DNA from: Candidatus Curtissbacteria bacterium RIFCSPHIGHO2_01_FULL_41_11
Lineage (GTDB): Bacteria > Patescibacteriota > Microgenomatia > Curtissbacterales > GWA2-41-24
Assembly (NCBI GenBank): GCA_001776335.1
Contig: MFAZ01000033.1
Location: forward strand, 283 to 21,066
Direction of reading: 5' to 3'
Length of the DNA stretch: 20,784 bases
Position numbers and translations under genes: made by a program
Part shown: positions 1-7,516 of the stretch, one piece after another
Layout: each line of letters begins with the position of its first letter
How positions within the stretch are numbered: position 1 is the first letter of the stretch
Notes under the pieces: generated by a model
Seen by the model: the letters and a program-made list of their open reading frames with translations, nothing else
Database searches by the model: none
What the model was told of the DNA's origin: nothing

Positions 1-715
1 CCTGGTGGAAGTCCGCACCGACAATGCGACCATCGCCGCGGGAACCGAGACGAACCCAAGTTGTAGTCTCATCTAGATATTGACCAGCAAAAAGCTTACT
101 GTCCTGGCCCGCGACAATGTATTGGTTAAGAGAGAGTATTGTTCTGCCATCTTTTTCGATAGCATCCTTGAGTTGATCTTCTTCTGTATCAAGGTATGGT
201 GCTTCAATTGCTGCTTCATAATCAAACCAGCCTGAGGGGCTCTCATCGTTGGTTACTGAATTGCCCTCTTTAACACTATGACTTTGCATTTTTGGAAACA
301 TTTCGCCTAATTTGTGTCTGGTTTGCCGTGTCGCGAGTTCTGCTGGCAAAAATCCAACTCTTTTACCGCTTGCTTCGAGATCTGCAAGTTGCTCTTGTGT
401 ATAAGGGCATGGTGTAACTTTATAGGTTGCACCAACCAGTTCGCCTCTGGCTTGCCAAATAGCTTGGTGGGTCTGTGCAACTAATTCTGGTGTATGTGGT
501 TGATTTTGATATGCTTCGATTACAGGAGCTAGGGGGTCTACGTCGTGAATCTTCGGTTTTGTTGCAGAGGGTAATCTGTCAACTTTAGGTTTAGGACCTG
601 GATCTTTTACTTTTGCGTCACGTAAAAGACGTTTTGCCTGGGCAATTGCAAATTGTTTTGTCGGATCTTGATTTTCTGGATGCTTTCCTGCGGCATCCAA
701 GCGCTCCATTACCAT
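1..715 (-). CDS. Unknown protein, 3' end cut by window edge
   Basis: An open frame runs leftward from an ATG at 715 to the window edge without a stop, giving 238 visible residues; an in-frame TGA at 754-752 bounds it upstream. A second ATG lies two codons in (709), and either could be the start; there is no Shine-Dalgarno sequence. The product begins MVMERLDAAGKHPEN, is soluble with no signal peptide or membrane segment, has a Lys/Pro-rich stretch near residues 35-60, and a later segment with SLNQYIVAGQDSKLF, TWVRLGSRGDGR and VGADF. I do not recognise a named domain. From memory, proteins with a similar AGQDSKLF/GSR-DGR segment are common hypotheticals in CPR genomes. It lies 48 bp downstream of murJ on the same strand and may be cotranscribed. 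Confidence 0.75.
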   Translation of the reverse strand, partial: MVMERLDAAGKHPENQDPTKQFAIAQAKRLLRDAKVKDPGPKPKVDRLPSATKPKIHDVDPLAPVIEAYQNQPHTPELVAQTHQAIWQARGELVGATYKVTPCPYTQEQLADLEASGKRVGFLPAELATRQTRHKLGEMFPKMQSHSVKEGNSVTNDESPSGWFDYEAAIEAPYLDTEEDQLKDAIEKDGRTILSLNQYIVAGQDSKLFAGQYLDETTTWVRLGSRGDGRIVGADFHQ

Positions 716-763
716 ATTAAATGCGGATTTTACATTTCTATAGGTTTTTTGTCAAATTCAAAG

Positions 764-2431
764 TCACGGGTTGGGTTCCTGCGCTTCGAGAGAGGTGGGG
801 GCAGGGTTTGTGAGCTTGGTTGAAAAAGAAATGATTCTTTTGCCTAAATTGTAAAAAATAACAACTTCGGGAACTTTCAGAACCCAAGACAGAGAGATAT
901 AAACTGTCAAACCTACAACTGTCGCCACACCTGTTAGTAGAATAAGTCCGATTGTTTTGGTTGTATCAAAAACAAGCTGATCTAGAAATTTCATGGGAAT
1001 ATAGAGCGATATGGCGGTAAGAATACCAATAAAAAGCATTTTTAAGACCGGTCCCATGAGTTCTATTTTATTGAAGGAAACTTTCCTATCTAAAAAGATG
1101 AGCATTAGGGTTGCATTGACTATGTTGCCGATTGCGTAAGCTATAGCCAGATAAACAACTGATAGTTCCATAACAACAATAAAGATAACTGCGAGAATAA
1201 TATTTAATGTAACCGATATGAGATTAATAACTACCGGTGTTTTGCTGTCTCTTATAGTATGAAATCCCCGAAGAATAAGCAGGCTTATTGCTTGAGCCGC
1301 AATTCCAATTGAAAAAGCAATTAATGTTCTTCCGGTTAATACTGTAATATCCCACGGAAATTCAAGAGCTCCGAAGGCCAAGCGCACTACGGGAATTCTA
1401 AGAATTGCGAGAATAGCAGTAGCCGGAAAAATTAAAAATAAGATCTGATGAAAAGATTGGGTAAATATTTTTTTGAATTGCTCATACCTTTTGGCATTGA
1501 ACTCGATAGAAAGAGATGGCAGAGCAGCCTGCGCAAGACTTCCTGCAAAAAGAGATATCGGAACCAGCATAAGCACCTGAGCGTAGTTGAAAGCAGTAAT
1601 TGAGCCGGCTAAGGCATATGAAGCTAAACGGATGTTGATGATATCAGAAATTCGCAAAAGGCCCAGCGATAGTGATCTGGGCCACATTAGAGAAAACATT
1701 TCTCTAACATCTTTGTTTTTAAAATCGAAGCTTGGTTTGAATCTGTATCCTAAAGAGAGGGCTAAGGGTAGTTGTATGACAAGATGCAAAAGTGCACCAA
1801 GGATCATGCCAAAAGCGGGAGCATATATACCAAGAGCCGGAACTAGGAAAATGATTGAGATTATTATTCCTACGTTATAAAAAATGGAGGCTAACGCAGG
1901 AACTAGAAATCTTTGGAACGACTGCAGTATGCCCGTTATAAAAATTGATATTACAAAAAAGGCTTGTGCGAAAATCATAATTCTTAAAAGTTTCGCAATC
2001 TGAGACTGAGTTGTTGGATCACGCTCTATGACACCGGGTGCAAGAAGCGGTGCTATAAAGTCTGCAAACACGAAGATGACTAGCAAAAAGACAAGAAATA
2101 CGACTAAACCTAATGTGATCATCTTGTTGGAAAGTTCCCAGGCTTTATCCAACTTATCGTGTGCAATATACTGTGAGAAAACAGGGATGAAGGCAAGAGC
2201 AATTGATCCGAAGATGAATACTTCAAAAATGGCATCAGGTAAGCTTTGGGCAGCTATCAAACTGTCCAAAAGATGAATATCATCACCGAAAGATGAGGCC
2301 AGTAGCCTTAGACGAACAAGGCCGAGGATTTTTGAGAGGGCTACAGAAAATGCGATAACAAAGGCTGCGGAAAGGATGTCTTCCTGCTTTTTTTTGAACA
2401 GACCGGCTCCATTTTTAAGAAAGTACAGCAT
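764..2431 (-). CDS. murJ: Lipid II flippase MurJ (MviN family)
   Basis: This 555-residue polytopic membrane protein is predicted to flip lipid II, the peptidoglycan precursor, across the cytoplasmic membrane. The N-terminus carries the family pattern (SVALSKILGLVRLRLLASSFGDD, about residues 29-52, split here as SVALSKILGLVR then LRLLASSFGDD), followed by roughly fourteen hydrophobic helices. Arginines in the first helix and around IFPATAILAILRIPVVRLAFG (near residue 340) fit MurJ. The length is slightly above the usual ~510, mostly from a hydrophilic C-terminal tail ending TSLEAQEPNP. It is divergent from rpsT across 157 bp. With the LCP and FemAB-like genes it indicates that peptidoglycan is made. 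The minus-strand AATAAT at 2452-2447 is a possible -10 with a leader of about nine nucleotides. Confidence 0.93.
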   Translation of the reverse strand: MLYFLKNGAGLFKKKQEDILSAAFVIAFSVALSKILGLVRLRLLASSFGDDIHLLDSLIAAQSLPDAIFEVFIFGSIALAFIPVFSQYIAHDKLDKAWELSNKMITLGLVVFLVFLLVIFVFADFIAPLLAPGVIERDPTTQSQIAKLLRIMIFAQAFFVISIFITGILQSFQRFLVPALASIFYNVGIIISIIFLVPALGIYAPAFGMILGALLHLVIQLPLALSLGYRFKPSFDFKNKDVREMFSLMWPRSLSLGLLRISDIINIRLASYALAGSITAFNYAQVLMLVPISLFAGSLAQAALPSLSIEFNAKRYEQFKKIFTQSFHQILFLIFPATAILAILRIPVVRLAFGALEFPWDITVLTGRTLIAFSIGIAAQAISLLILRGFHTIRDSKTPVVINLISVTLNIILAVIFIVVMELSVVYLAIAYAIGNIVNATLMLIFLDRKVSFNKIELMGPVLKMLFIGILTAISLYIPMKFLDQLVFDTTKTIGLILLTGVATVVGLTVYISLSWVLKVPEVVIFYNLGKRIISFSTKLTNPAPTSLEAQEPNP

Positions 2432-2460
2432 AATGAATCAGCCCAAATTATTTTTAAAGT

Positions 2461-2489
2461 TTGGGGACTTGGATAATTTATGATAGAAT
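2461..2489 (+). promoter_or_regulatory. Predicted rpsT promoter (TTGGGG-17-TAGAAT)
   Basis: TTGGGG at 2461-2466 and TAGAAT at 2484-2489 are separated by 17 bp, a sigma70-type arrangement pointing to rpsT. The start of transcription would be near 2496, giving rpsT a 5' leader of about 93 nt, the longest leader predicted in this window. The -35 is weak and the call rests on spacing and the -10 match. Confidence 0.4.
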
Positions 2490-2521
2490 TTCATCTTGCG
2501 ACTTCTAATTGTTCTAAGTAA

Positions 2522-2582
2522 TTTGGAAATTTATAGTTTTTTGGAATTTTTAGAAATTAGTAATTAGTCACTTTGGAATTTT
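2522..2582 (+). repeat. Three TTTGGAA-type repeats in the rpsT leader
   Basis: TTTGGAATTTT occurs exactly at 2540-2550 and 2572-2582, and TTTGGAAATTT occurs at 2522-2532. Between them lies a perfect heptamer duplication AATTAGT at 2555-2568. The last copy sits seven nucleotides before the rpsT ATG. The copies lie within the predicted untranslated leader, so they could act as RNA or DNA binding sites, or be an AT-rich relic of the short-period arrays seen elsewhere in the window. Confidence 0.5.
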
Positions 2583-2588
2583 AAAGAT

Positions 2589-2858
2589 ATGCCAGTTATA
2601 AAACAAGCAATCAAAAAGGTTCGACAGGACAAGCGTAAAAGCGCTATTAACCTCAGGGTTAAAAAGGCATACAAAACAACTGTTTTGGCGTTTCGCAAGA
2701 AGCCATCTGCTGACGGTTTAAAGGCAGCATTTAGGGCTTTGGATCTGGCGGCTAAAACAAATGTAATCCATAAGAAGAAGGCAAGTCGACTAAAATCACG
2801 TTTAAGTAAATTAATTCAGCCTAAAAAGAATGTCGCACTCAAACAAGTGGCTGCTTAG
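2589..2858 (+). CDS. rpsT: 30S ribosomal protein S20
   Basis: The product has 89 residues, is strongly basic and matches bacterial S20 throughout: it opens MPVIKQAIKKVRQDKRK, continues with NLRVKKAYKT, and ends in the second helical hairpin with VIHKKKASRLKSRLSKL. S20 is a three-helix primary 16S rRNA-binding protein of the small subunit. The ATG is the only reasonable start and has no Shine-Dalgarno sequence; the preceding bases are TTTTAAAGAT. It is monocistronic or followed by the small LPNAG gene 48 bp downstream, which has a promoter-like sequence of its own. Confidence 0.95.
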   Translation: MPVIKQAIKKVRQDKRKSAINLRVKKAYKTTVLAFRKKPSADGLKAAFRALDLAAKTNVIHKKKASRLKSRLSKLIQPKKNVALKQVAA

Positions 2859-2870
2859 CTTAATGACAGG

Positions 2871-2900
2871 TTGACAATCATCATCGAAAAATATTAGTGT
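2871..2900 (+). promoter_or_regulatory. Predicted promoter of the LPNAG mini-protein
   Basis: A perfect TTGACA -35 lies at 2871-2876. With 18 bp spacing the -10 would be TAGTGT (2895-2900), ending six bases before the ATG at 2907; the alternative TATTAG (2892-2897) has 15 bp spacing. Either choice puts the transcript start within a few bases of the ATG. The -10 is weak; the -35 is strong. Confidence 0.45.
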
Positions 2901-2906
2901 AGAGAT

Positions 2907-3137
2907 ATGACAAAAAGGCTGCCGAAGGTCATAGGTATTGCCTCAACTGCTCTCACCTACTTGGCTCTCGCCACTAATACTTTTGCTCAGGCAACGGGCT
3001 CTGCTTCAAAGGGTGGTACGTCATCCTCTCTTCCGAATGCCGGTTCTACAGAGCTTACTTATCTTCTTTTCGTTGGAGGAGTAGTTCTGTTCGTTTTCGG
3101 AACAATTAAATTGGTACTTTCCTACCGCGAAGAATAA
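2907..3137 (+). CDS. Tiny exported protein with LPNAG/TM sorting-like tail
   Basis: The 76-residue product has an N-terminal signal peptide (basic MTKRLPK, hydrophobic segment, probable cleavage after AQA at residue 29), a Ser/Gly-rich linker of only about twelve residues, LPNAG at 42-46, a hydrophobic helix at about 51-72 and a short charged tail YREE. This is the architecture of a sortase substrate, with LPNAG instead of LPxTG, but almost nothing lies between signal and motif. No sortase gene is in the window. It could instead be a small bitopic membrane protein whose LPxxG resemblance is chance. Its own promoter-like sequence, and the convergent LCP gene 34 bp beyond its stop, suggest it is transcribed alone. 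Confidence 0.75.
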   Translation: MTKRLPKVIGIASTALTYLALATNTFAQATGSASKGGTSSSLPNAGSTELTYLLFVGGVVLFVFGTIKLVLSYREE

Positions 3138-3171
3138 TTTTCCTTTATAATAATTTGCAATTGACGGAAAC

Positions 3172-4323
3172 TCAATCTTGAACTTTTTCTTCTTCAAGCT
3201 TGAAGATTTCGCCCTGTACGTAATCTGCCAAATCTCCCCAGTTGTCGGTTTTCGGATCGAGTACATACTGGCCGTTATAGTTTGTCGGATCTCCAACGTC
3301 CAATACACTGGTGTTGCGACCCGCATCAAGTGTTACCCTCCTTATTGTCTGAGGATCAATTTTTTGACCTAGTTTTACCAGAAGAGGGATATCGTCGTCT
3401 GCAATATCAGTATCAATGGACCGATTGAAAGTTTTAGCCAGGTTGATTATCGTCGTCGGATTGGTAAGTGTACTTGTGGAAATAACTTTTTGTCTGAAAG
3501 CCAGTATTACTTTCTGCTGCCTGGTACTTCTTGCAAAATCAGATCCCTCGTCGTTTGTTCCGTGACGTGATCTTACAAATTTAAGTGCTGTTTTACCGTC
3601 CAGGTGAAGCGGTCCCTGTTTGAAAGTGAGGGCTTCATAGCGGCATGTAAATGGGTTCTCCTGGTCGGTTATTTGCGAAAGTATAATAGCTGAGCCTGAA
3701 GCAGTTTTAACGACTTCAGTTTGTACTCCGTTTATGTCCTGGGTTTCAATTTTTAGGCCGCAGAGGTCGTCTTCTTTGCCTTCGAGGGGATATTGCGGGT
3801 CCACAAAGGGAATTTCAACAGTTGTGTCAAGTCCTCCTACTAAATCAACAGCTTTTTCAAAGCCACTAAAATCAACTCTTACTGCGTAATGAATCGGAAT
3901 ACCAAAGAGAAGGCTGAGTGTTTTTTTAGAAAGCTCCAAACCGCCTTGATCTTTTTCCTGTCCAAAGGCATAGGCTGCGTTTATTTTGGAAGAGATTGAC
4001 GGAGCCCACAAATCACGCGGTATGGAAACCAGAACAGCATCTTTTGCGCTTTTATCAATTGACGCAAGAATCATTGTATCGGAGAGATTGGGTCCATCAT
4101 GGCCTTCTCCCCCGATCCCTAAAAGTAAAATGTTCACCCTGCCGTTTGTGCTTTTTAAACCGGTGTCGGTTACCAGTTGAACTATGGTTTTAGGGCCTCT
4201 AATTAAAAGATGCCCAATGTTGAAATAATCCAGAACAGTGGCAAAAAGTATGGTGGCTGCAGCTGCCAAAATGATGATTTTTGTGACCGAGGGTTTTTTG
4301 TTATCCCCGCTATATCGGCGCAT
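3172..4323 (-). CDS. LytR-CpsA-Psr (LCP) family cell-wall glycopolymer transferase
   Basis: LCP enzymes transfer undecaprenyl-phosphate-linked glycopolymers to peptidoglycan outside the membrane. The 383-residue product has a short cytoplasmic start, one membrane helix at about residues 15-36, then the LCP domain: VNILLLGIGG, LSDTMILASID (D82), SIPRDLW (R103, D104) and the late motif FVRSRHG followed by DFARSTRQQKVI, all with the expected Asp/Arg residues. The C-terminal tail ends in an acidic segment of unknown role. The start codon lies 3 nt after the tpiA stop, so it is the third gene of the thioredoxin-tpiA-LCP unit; no separate promoter was seen. Confidence 0.93.
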   Translation of the reverse strand: MRRYSGDNKKPSVTKIIILAAAATILFATVLDYFNIGHLLIRGPKTIVQLVTDTGLKSTNGRVNILLLGIGGEGHDGPNLSDTMILASIDKSAKDAVLVSIPRDLWAPSISSKINAAYAFGQEKDQGGLELSKKTLSLLFGIPIHYAVRVDFSGFEKAVDLVGGLDTTVEIPFVDPQYPLEGKEDDLCGLKIETQDINGVQTEVVKTASGSAIILSQITDQENPFTCRYEALTFKQGPLHLDGKTALKFVRSRHGTNDEGSDFARSTRQQKVILAFRQKVISTSTLTNPTTIINLAKTFNRSIDTDIADDDIPLLVKLGQKIDPQTIRRVTLDAGRNTSVLDVGDPTNYNGQYVLDPKTDNWGDLADYVQGEIFKLEEEKVQD

Positions 4324-4326
4324 TAT

Positions 4327-4992
4327 TTAATCTGAAACGGCTTCTATAATTCTAATAAAATTTTGTGGGTCCAGGCTGTTGGTCGCTACCAAAATTCCAT
4401 CAATTAGATCTTTTTCTACAAATGATTTTGCGTTTTGCCCGGAAACGGAACCTCCGTAGATTACAGTATAAGCTCCACGCTTTTTTATCTCCTTGGCCTG
4501 CGCTTTGGCATTTTCCGGTGTATCGGGGTTGCCGCTGCCGATTGCAAAAGTCGGTTCATAGGCTACTATTTCGACACCTTCTGCAATAGGTGTGCTTTGA
4601 TCCTGAACACAAAAAATAGGAATGATAGTTGCATTTTGTGCATTCAATACTTTTTGGGAGAGGATTTCGTCTGATTCTGCAAAGTTTTGTCTTCTTTCGG
4701 AATGTCCGATAATTGCAAATTGACAAAGATCTTTTATCTGGCTGGCTGCAACTTCCCCTGTGTAGGCTCCCTGTTCAAATCTTGAGACGTCTTGGCTGGC
4801 TAATTTAATTTTGAAACCATTGGCTTTTATTTTTTGTGAAGCCGCGGAGAGAAAGGGGAAAGCGGGACTAAGAACTAATGTTCCCGGAAAATCTTCGGCA
4901 TAATGTGCAACGACATCAAGCCAGGTGGAGATTTCGTCCCAAGTTTTGTTTGCTTTGAGATTGGCAATAACAAGCGGTGTATTTTCATTCAT
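4327..4992 (-). CDS. tpiA: Triosephosphate isomerase, short form
   Basis: The enzyme interconverts dihydroxyacetone phosphate and glyceraldehyde 3-phosphate. All catalytic residues are visible: N11 and K13 in ANLK, H97 in IIGHSERR and E146 in AYEP. The phosphate-binding YGGSV is at 179-183. At 221 residues it is about 30 shorter than most bacterial enzymes and near the archaeal length. Two loops differ from the bacterial norm: loop 6 reads EPTFAIGSG (Phe where Trp is usual), and the last phosphate loop reads ILVATNSL where bacteria have a LVGGASL-like motif. Its start overlaps the trxA end by 8 nt, indicating translational coupling. Confidence 0.93.
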   Translation of the reverse strand: MNENTPLVIANLKANKTWDEISTWLDVVAHYAEDFPGTLVLSPAFPFLSAASQKIKANGFKIKLASQDVSRFEQGAYTGEVAASQIKDLCQFAIIGHSERRQNFAESDEILSQKVLNAQNATIIPIFCVQDQSTPIAEGVEIVAYEPTFAIGSGNPDTPENAKAQAKEIKKRGAYTVIYGGSVSGQNAKSFVEKDLIDGILVATNSLDPQNFIRIIEAVSD

Positions 4993-5248
4993 GTTTCGTG
5001 ATCGCCTTGAGAAGATTTTCTTTAGAAGTTGCGCCTATTATTCTTTCAACTTCTTTGTCGTCTTTTGTGACAATGTAGGTGGGAATAGACATTACTCCGT
5101 GTTTGACTGTAAGCTCCTGGTTTTCGTCGACATTTATTTTTTCGATTTCAACCTTGCCTGAAAGCTCTTTTTCAATCTCTTCCAGAATCGGCTCCATAAA
5201 TTTGCAGGGACCGCACCATTCTGCCCAGAAGTCCAAAAGTTTAACCAT
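4985..5248 (-). CDS. trxA: Thioredoxin, minimal form
   Basis: This 87-residue protein has the thioredoxin active site WCGPC (C12, C15) and the cis-proline loop SIPTY (P56), so it is expected to be a cytosolic dithiol-disulfide reductant. It lacks the first strand and helix of the usual ~105-residue protein: the chain starts almost directly at the strand before the active site (MVKLLDFWAEWCGPC). The ATG is the first in frame after the promoter-like TATAAT; no upstream in-frame start was seen. It is the first gene of the trxA-tpiA-LCP operon and diverges from uvrD across 40 bp. Confidence 0.93.
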   Translation of the reverse strand: MVKLLDFWAEWCGPCKFMEPILEEIEKELSGKVEIEKINVDENQELTVKHGVMSIPTYIVTKDDKEVERIIGATSKENLLKAITKHE

Positions 5249-5268
5249 AGGTGTCGTAATATTATACA
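5241..5268. promoter_or_regulatory. Overlapping divergent promoters, trxA (-) and uvrD (+)
   Basis: On the minus strand a perfect TATAAT (5266-5261) lies 12 nt before the trxA ATG, predicting a leader of about six nucleotides; its -35 is poor. On the plus strand TTAACC (5241-5246) and TATACA (5263-5268), 16 bp apart, could serve uvrD with a leader of about 14 nt. The two -10 elements share bases, so polymerase could not occupy both at once. The minus-strand call is the stronger. Confidence 0.4.
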
Positions 5269-5288
5269 GCTACTCTAATTAAATCACG

Positions 5289-7121
5289 ATGGTTAATTTA
5301 CTTAAAGATCTTGACATCAGGCAAAAAGCTGCGGTGATTGCGACCGAGGGGCCGGTTTTGATACTTGCCGGGGCTGGAAGCGGAAAAACACGGGTTTTGA
5401 CTTATAAGGTTGCATATCTGATTTCTCGTGGAATTAAACCTGAAAATATTCTGGCTGTTACTTTTACTAATAAAGCGGCGAATGAGATGAAGGAGAGGAT
5501 TATGAAGTTGACAGTTAACAGTTCACAGTTAACAGATAGAACAAACGCAAAAAACAGTGAACCGTCTACCGTAAACCGTCAACTACCTTATGTCGGTACG
5601 TTTCATGCTTTTTGCGCGAAACTTCTAAGGATGGATGGCAAATTTATCGGAATTCCGAGCGGATATTTGATTTATGACGATGACGACAGTTTGAGTTTGG
5701 TAAAGCGAATAATGAAGGACGAGGATATTTCTATTAAAAGTTTCCGTCCAAGTTCGATGTTGAATGCAATTTCATCTGCAAAAAGCGAACTTGTGACTCC
5801 AGCTGATTACGCACAATTTGCAAGAGGTTATTTTTCGGAGACAGTTTCTCGAATATATACGGTTTACCAAAAACAGTTACATGAAGCGAATGCTTGTGAC
5901 TTTGATGATCTTTTAATGCGCACTGTGGAACTTTTCAACAGTGAGCCGAGGATTTTGGAAAAATGGGCGGGGAGGTTTGAATATGTTTTGGTAGACGAGT
6001 ATCAGGATGTAAATACCGCCCAATATACTTTGACAAAAATGCTATCGAGCTCTTTTGGAAATTTGACGGTGGTCGGCGATGCCAGTCAAGCGATTTATAG
6101 CTTCAGAGGTGCGGACTTTCGAAACATATTAAATTTCGAACGGGATTTTCCAAAAGCCAAAATTTTTAATTTGGAGCGCAATTACCGAAGTACCGGCAAT
6201 ATTCTTTCTGCGGCAAATAAAATTATTTCACATAATAGCTCGCACCCGGTTTTAAAACTTTGGACAAGAAATTTGCAGGGAGAAAAGATAACAATTTACA
6301 ATGCTGAAAATGAGATTGATGAAGCTAATTTTATTGTAGATAGAATTTTATCTTCACAAAAATCCTTGTCTGCTTTTTCAGTTTTATACAGGACAAACGC
6401 CCAATCGCGAACAGTTGAGGAAGCCTTTTTGCATGTAAATGTGCCCTACCGTCTTTATGGCGGGGTTAGTTTTTATGCCAGAAAAGAAATCCGTGACGTG
6501 ATGGCTTATTTGAGGGTCATTGCCAACCCCAAAGACAGAGTTGCAAGAAACAGGATTGAAAAACTTGGAAAAGGCAGGCTTAAAAAGTTTGACGATATGG
6601 TGGAAAGGCTTGGTGGAAAAGAACTTAAACCACTCAAGCTTATTGATAAAGTGCTTGAGGCAACAGATTATTTACTGATGATTGATGACGGTACGGAACA
6701 GGGGTTGATGAGAGTAGAGAATGTTAAGGAATTAAAATCCGTAGCCGCGGATTTTGAAAATCTGGTGACATTTTTGGAATCTGTTTCTTTGATGGAGGGA
6801 AAAGTGACACCGGAGAAGTCTTATGAAAAAGGCCGGGCAGAGTCGGTCACTTTAATGACTTTGCATGCGGCAAAGGGGCTCGAATTTGATAATGTATTTA
6901 TGATCGGGATGGAGGAGGGATTGTTTCCTCACTCACGATCGATGCTTGATCACGAGCAGATCGAAGAGGAAAGACGGCTGGCATATGTCGGGATGACGAG
7001 GGCCAAGCAAAAACTGTACCTAACTTACGCTTCTAATCGTCTTTACATTGGCGTGCAAAGCATGAATTTGGTTTCGAGATTTGTTATTGATATTCCGGAA
7101 GAGTTAGTTACTGCTGTCTAA
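5289..7121 (+). CDS. uvrD: UvrD/PcrA-type SF1A DNA helicase, shortened
   Basis: All SF1A helicase motifs are present: Walker A GAGSGKT (K33), FTNKAANEMKERI, GTFHAF, VDEYQD, GDASQAIYSFRGAD, NYRST, TLHAAKGLEF and RRLAYVGMTRAKQKLYL. It should be an ATP-driven 3'-5' DNA translocase for nucleotide excision or mismatch repair, or for clearing proteins from replicating DNA. At 610 residues it is about 100 shorter than PcrA/UvrD: the 2B region is cut down and the C-terminal tail after motif VI is nearly absent. Residues 74-99, between motif Ia and GTFHAF, are encoded by an inverted heptamer array (5508-5582) where homologues have a short linker. The frame is intact through it. There is no Shine-Dalgarno sequence. 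Confidence 0.93.
   Translation: MVNLLKDLDIRQKAAVIATEGPVLILAGAGSGKTRVLTYKVAYLISRGIKPENILAVTFTNKAANEMKERIMKLTVNSSQLTDRTNAKNSEPSTVNRQLPYVGTFHAFCAKLLRMDGKFIGIPSGYLIYDDDDSLSLVKRIMKDEDISIKSFRPSSMLNAISSAKSELVTPADYAQFARGYFSETVSRIYTVYQKQLHEANACDFDDLLMRTVELFNSEPRILEKWAGRFEYVLVDEYQDVNTAQYTLTKMLSSSFGNLTVVGDASQAIYSFRGADFRNILNFERDFPKAKIFNLERNYRSTGNILSAANKIISHNSSHPVLKLWTRNLQGEKITIYNAENEIDEANFIVDRILSSQKSLSAFSVLYRTNAQSRTVEEAFLHVNVPYRLYGGVSFYARKEIRDVMAYLRVIANPKDRVARNRIEKLGKGRLKKFDDMVERLGGKELKPLKLIDKVLEATDYLLMIDDGTEQGLMRVENVKELKSVAADFENLVTFLESVSLMEGKVTPEKSYEKGRAESVTLMTLHAAKGLEFDNVFMIGMEEGLFPHSRSMLDHEQIEEERRLAYVGMTRAKQKLYLTYASNRLYIGVQSMNLVSRFVIDIPEELVTAV
5508..5582. repeat. In-frame inverted pair of 7-bp tandem arrays inside uvrD
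   Basis: The left array (5508-5535) reads TTGACAG, TTAACAG, TTCACAG, TTAACAG. The right array (5555-5582) is on the opposite strand: its reverse complement reads TTGACGG, TTTACGG, TAGACGG, TTCACTG. A 19-nt spacer separates them. The total of 75 bp is 25 codons, so the helicase frame is kept, and the encoded peptide is low-complexity (TVNSSQL ... STVNRQL). The transcript should fold into a long imperfect hairpin. Confidence 0.85.
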
Positions 7122-7445
7122 GGTCAAATGCCATTGTGAAATATATTCTTCAAGACCTTCAACAGTTTCTGTCCACTTTTCAATCCGTTGCCGGTCATTA
7201 AACTTGTTCAACCAATAAGCCACATGTATTGTGACAGCCAATTGTGGACGCTTACGCATTGTCGCATCGTCTGTGGTTTCTGCAAGCCACATCGAACATT
7301 CTGACATGAATTTTGCTATTTCTTCTGTCTCTTCTAGAACAAGCGGTGCGGCACGGGTAAGTTGAACACCGGGGTGTGCCGTATGGACTTTTGCCATTGT
7401 TGGATATTGTGCTAATTGGTCTATTGAATCTTTTTTCTCAGGCAT
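7104..7445 (-). CDS. Unknown small soluble protein
   Basis: A 113-residue protein with no signal peptide or membrane helix. It is mostly charged and helical, with several tryptophans (CSMWLAET, AYWLNKF, IEKWTET, ISQWHL), and I recognise no domain. Its stop lies inside the end of uvrD: the two genes converge and overlap by 18 nt. Support for being real comes from its balanced composition and from a perfect TATAAT on the minus strand (7459-7454) ending eight bases before the ATG, the same layout as other genes here. There is no Shine-Dalgarno sequence. Confidence 0.65.
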   Translation of the reverse strand: MPEKKDSIDQLAQYPTMAKVHTAHPGVQLTRAAPLVLEETEEIAKFMSECSMWLAETTDDATMRKRPQLAVTIHVAYWLNKFNDRQRIEKWTETVEGLEEYISQWHLTLDSSN

Positions 7446-7453
7446 GAAGTCCT

Positions 7454-7459
7454 ATTATA
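7454..7459 (-). promoter_or_regulatory. -10 box TATAAT 8 nt before the 7104-7445 gene
   Basis: The plus-strand ATTATA is a perfect TATAAT on the minus strand. Eight bases separate it from the ATG at 7445, so transcription would begin one or two bases before, or at, the start codon. No good -35 is visible. Confidence 0.45.
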
Positions 7460-7500
7460 CGTCGAATTTAACACAGTTTTACCAGTAAACAGAATTTCTC

Positions 7501-7509
7501 TGTTAAAAT
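7501..7509 (+). promoter_or_regulatory. Extended -10 (TGT-TAAAAT) for the MFS gene
   Basis: TG, one base, then TAAAAT is an extended -10 element and needs little -35. It ends seven bases before the GTG start at 7517, predicting a leaderless or one-base-leader mRNA. TGTTAAA (7501-7507) is also the right arm of a 7-bp inverted repeat with TTTAACA at 7467-7473, so a regulator could bind here. Confidence 0.5.
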
Positions 7510-7516
7510 AGCTTTT

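Noticed and set aside
1587..2276. Plus-strand open frames opposite murJ (1587-1880, 2028-2276) as genes
   Set aside because: They lie antisense to a clear MurJ gene, have no domain features, and disappear in favour of the membrane protein reading.
5505..5590. Frameshift or assembly error in uvrD
   Set aside because: The frame continues through the array with all downstream motifs intact, and the array length is a multiple of three.
7467..7507. TTTAACA/TGTTAAA inverted repeat as an independent operator
   Set aside because: Only seven bases per arm in AT-rich DNA with a long centre; noted within the promoter entry but too weak to stand alone.
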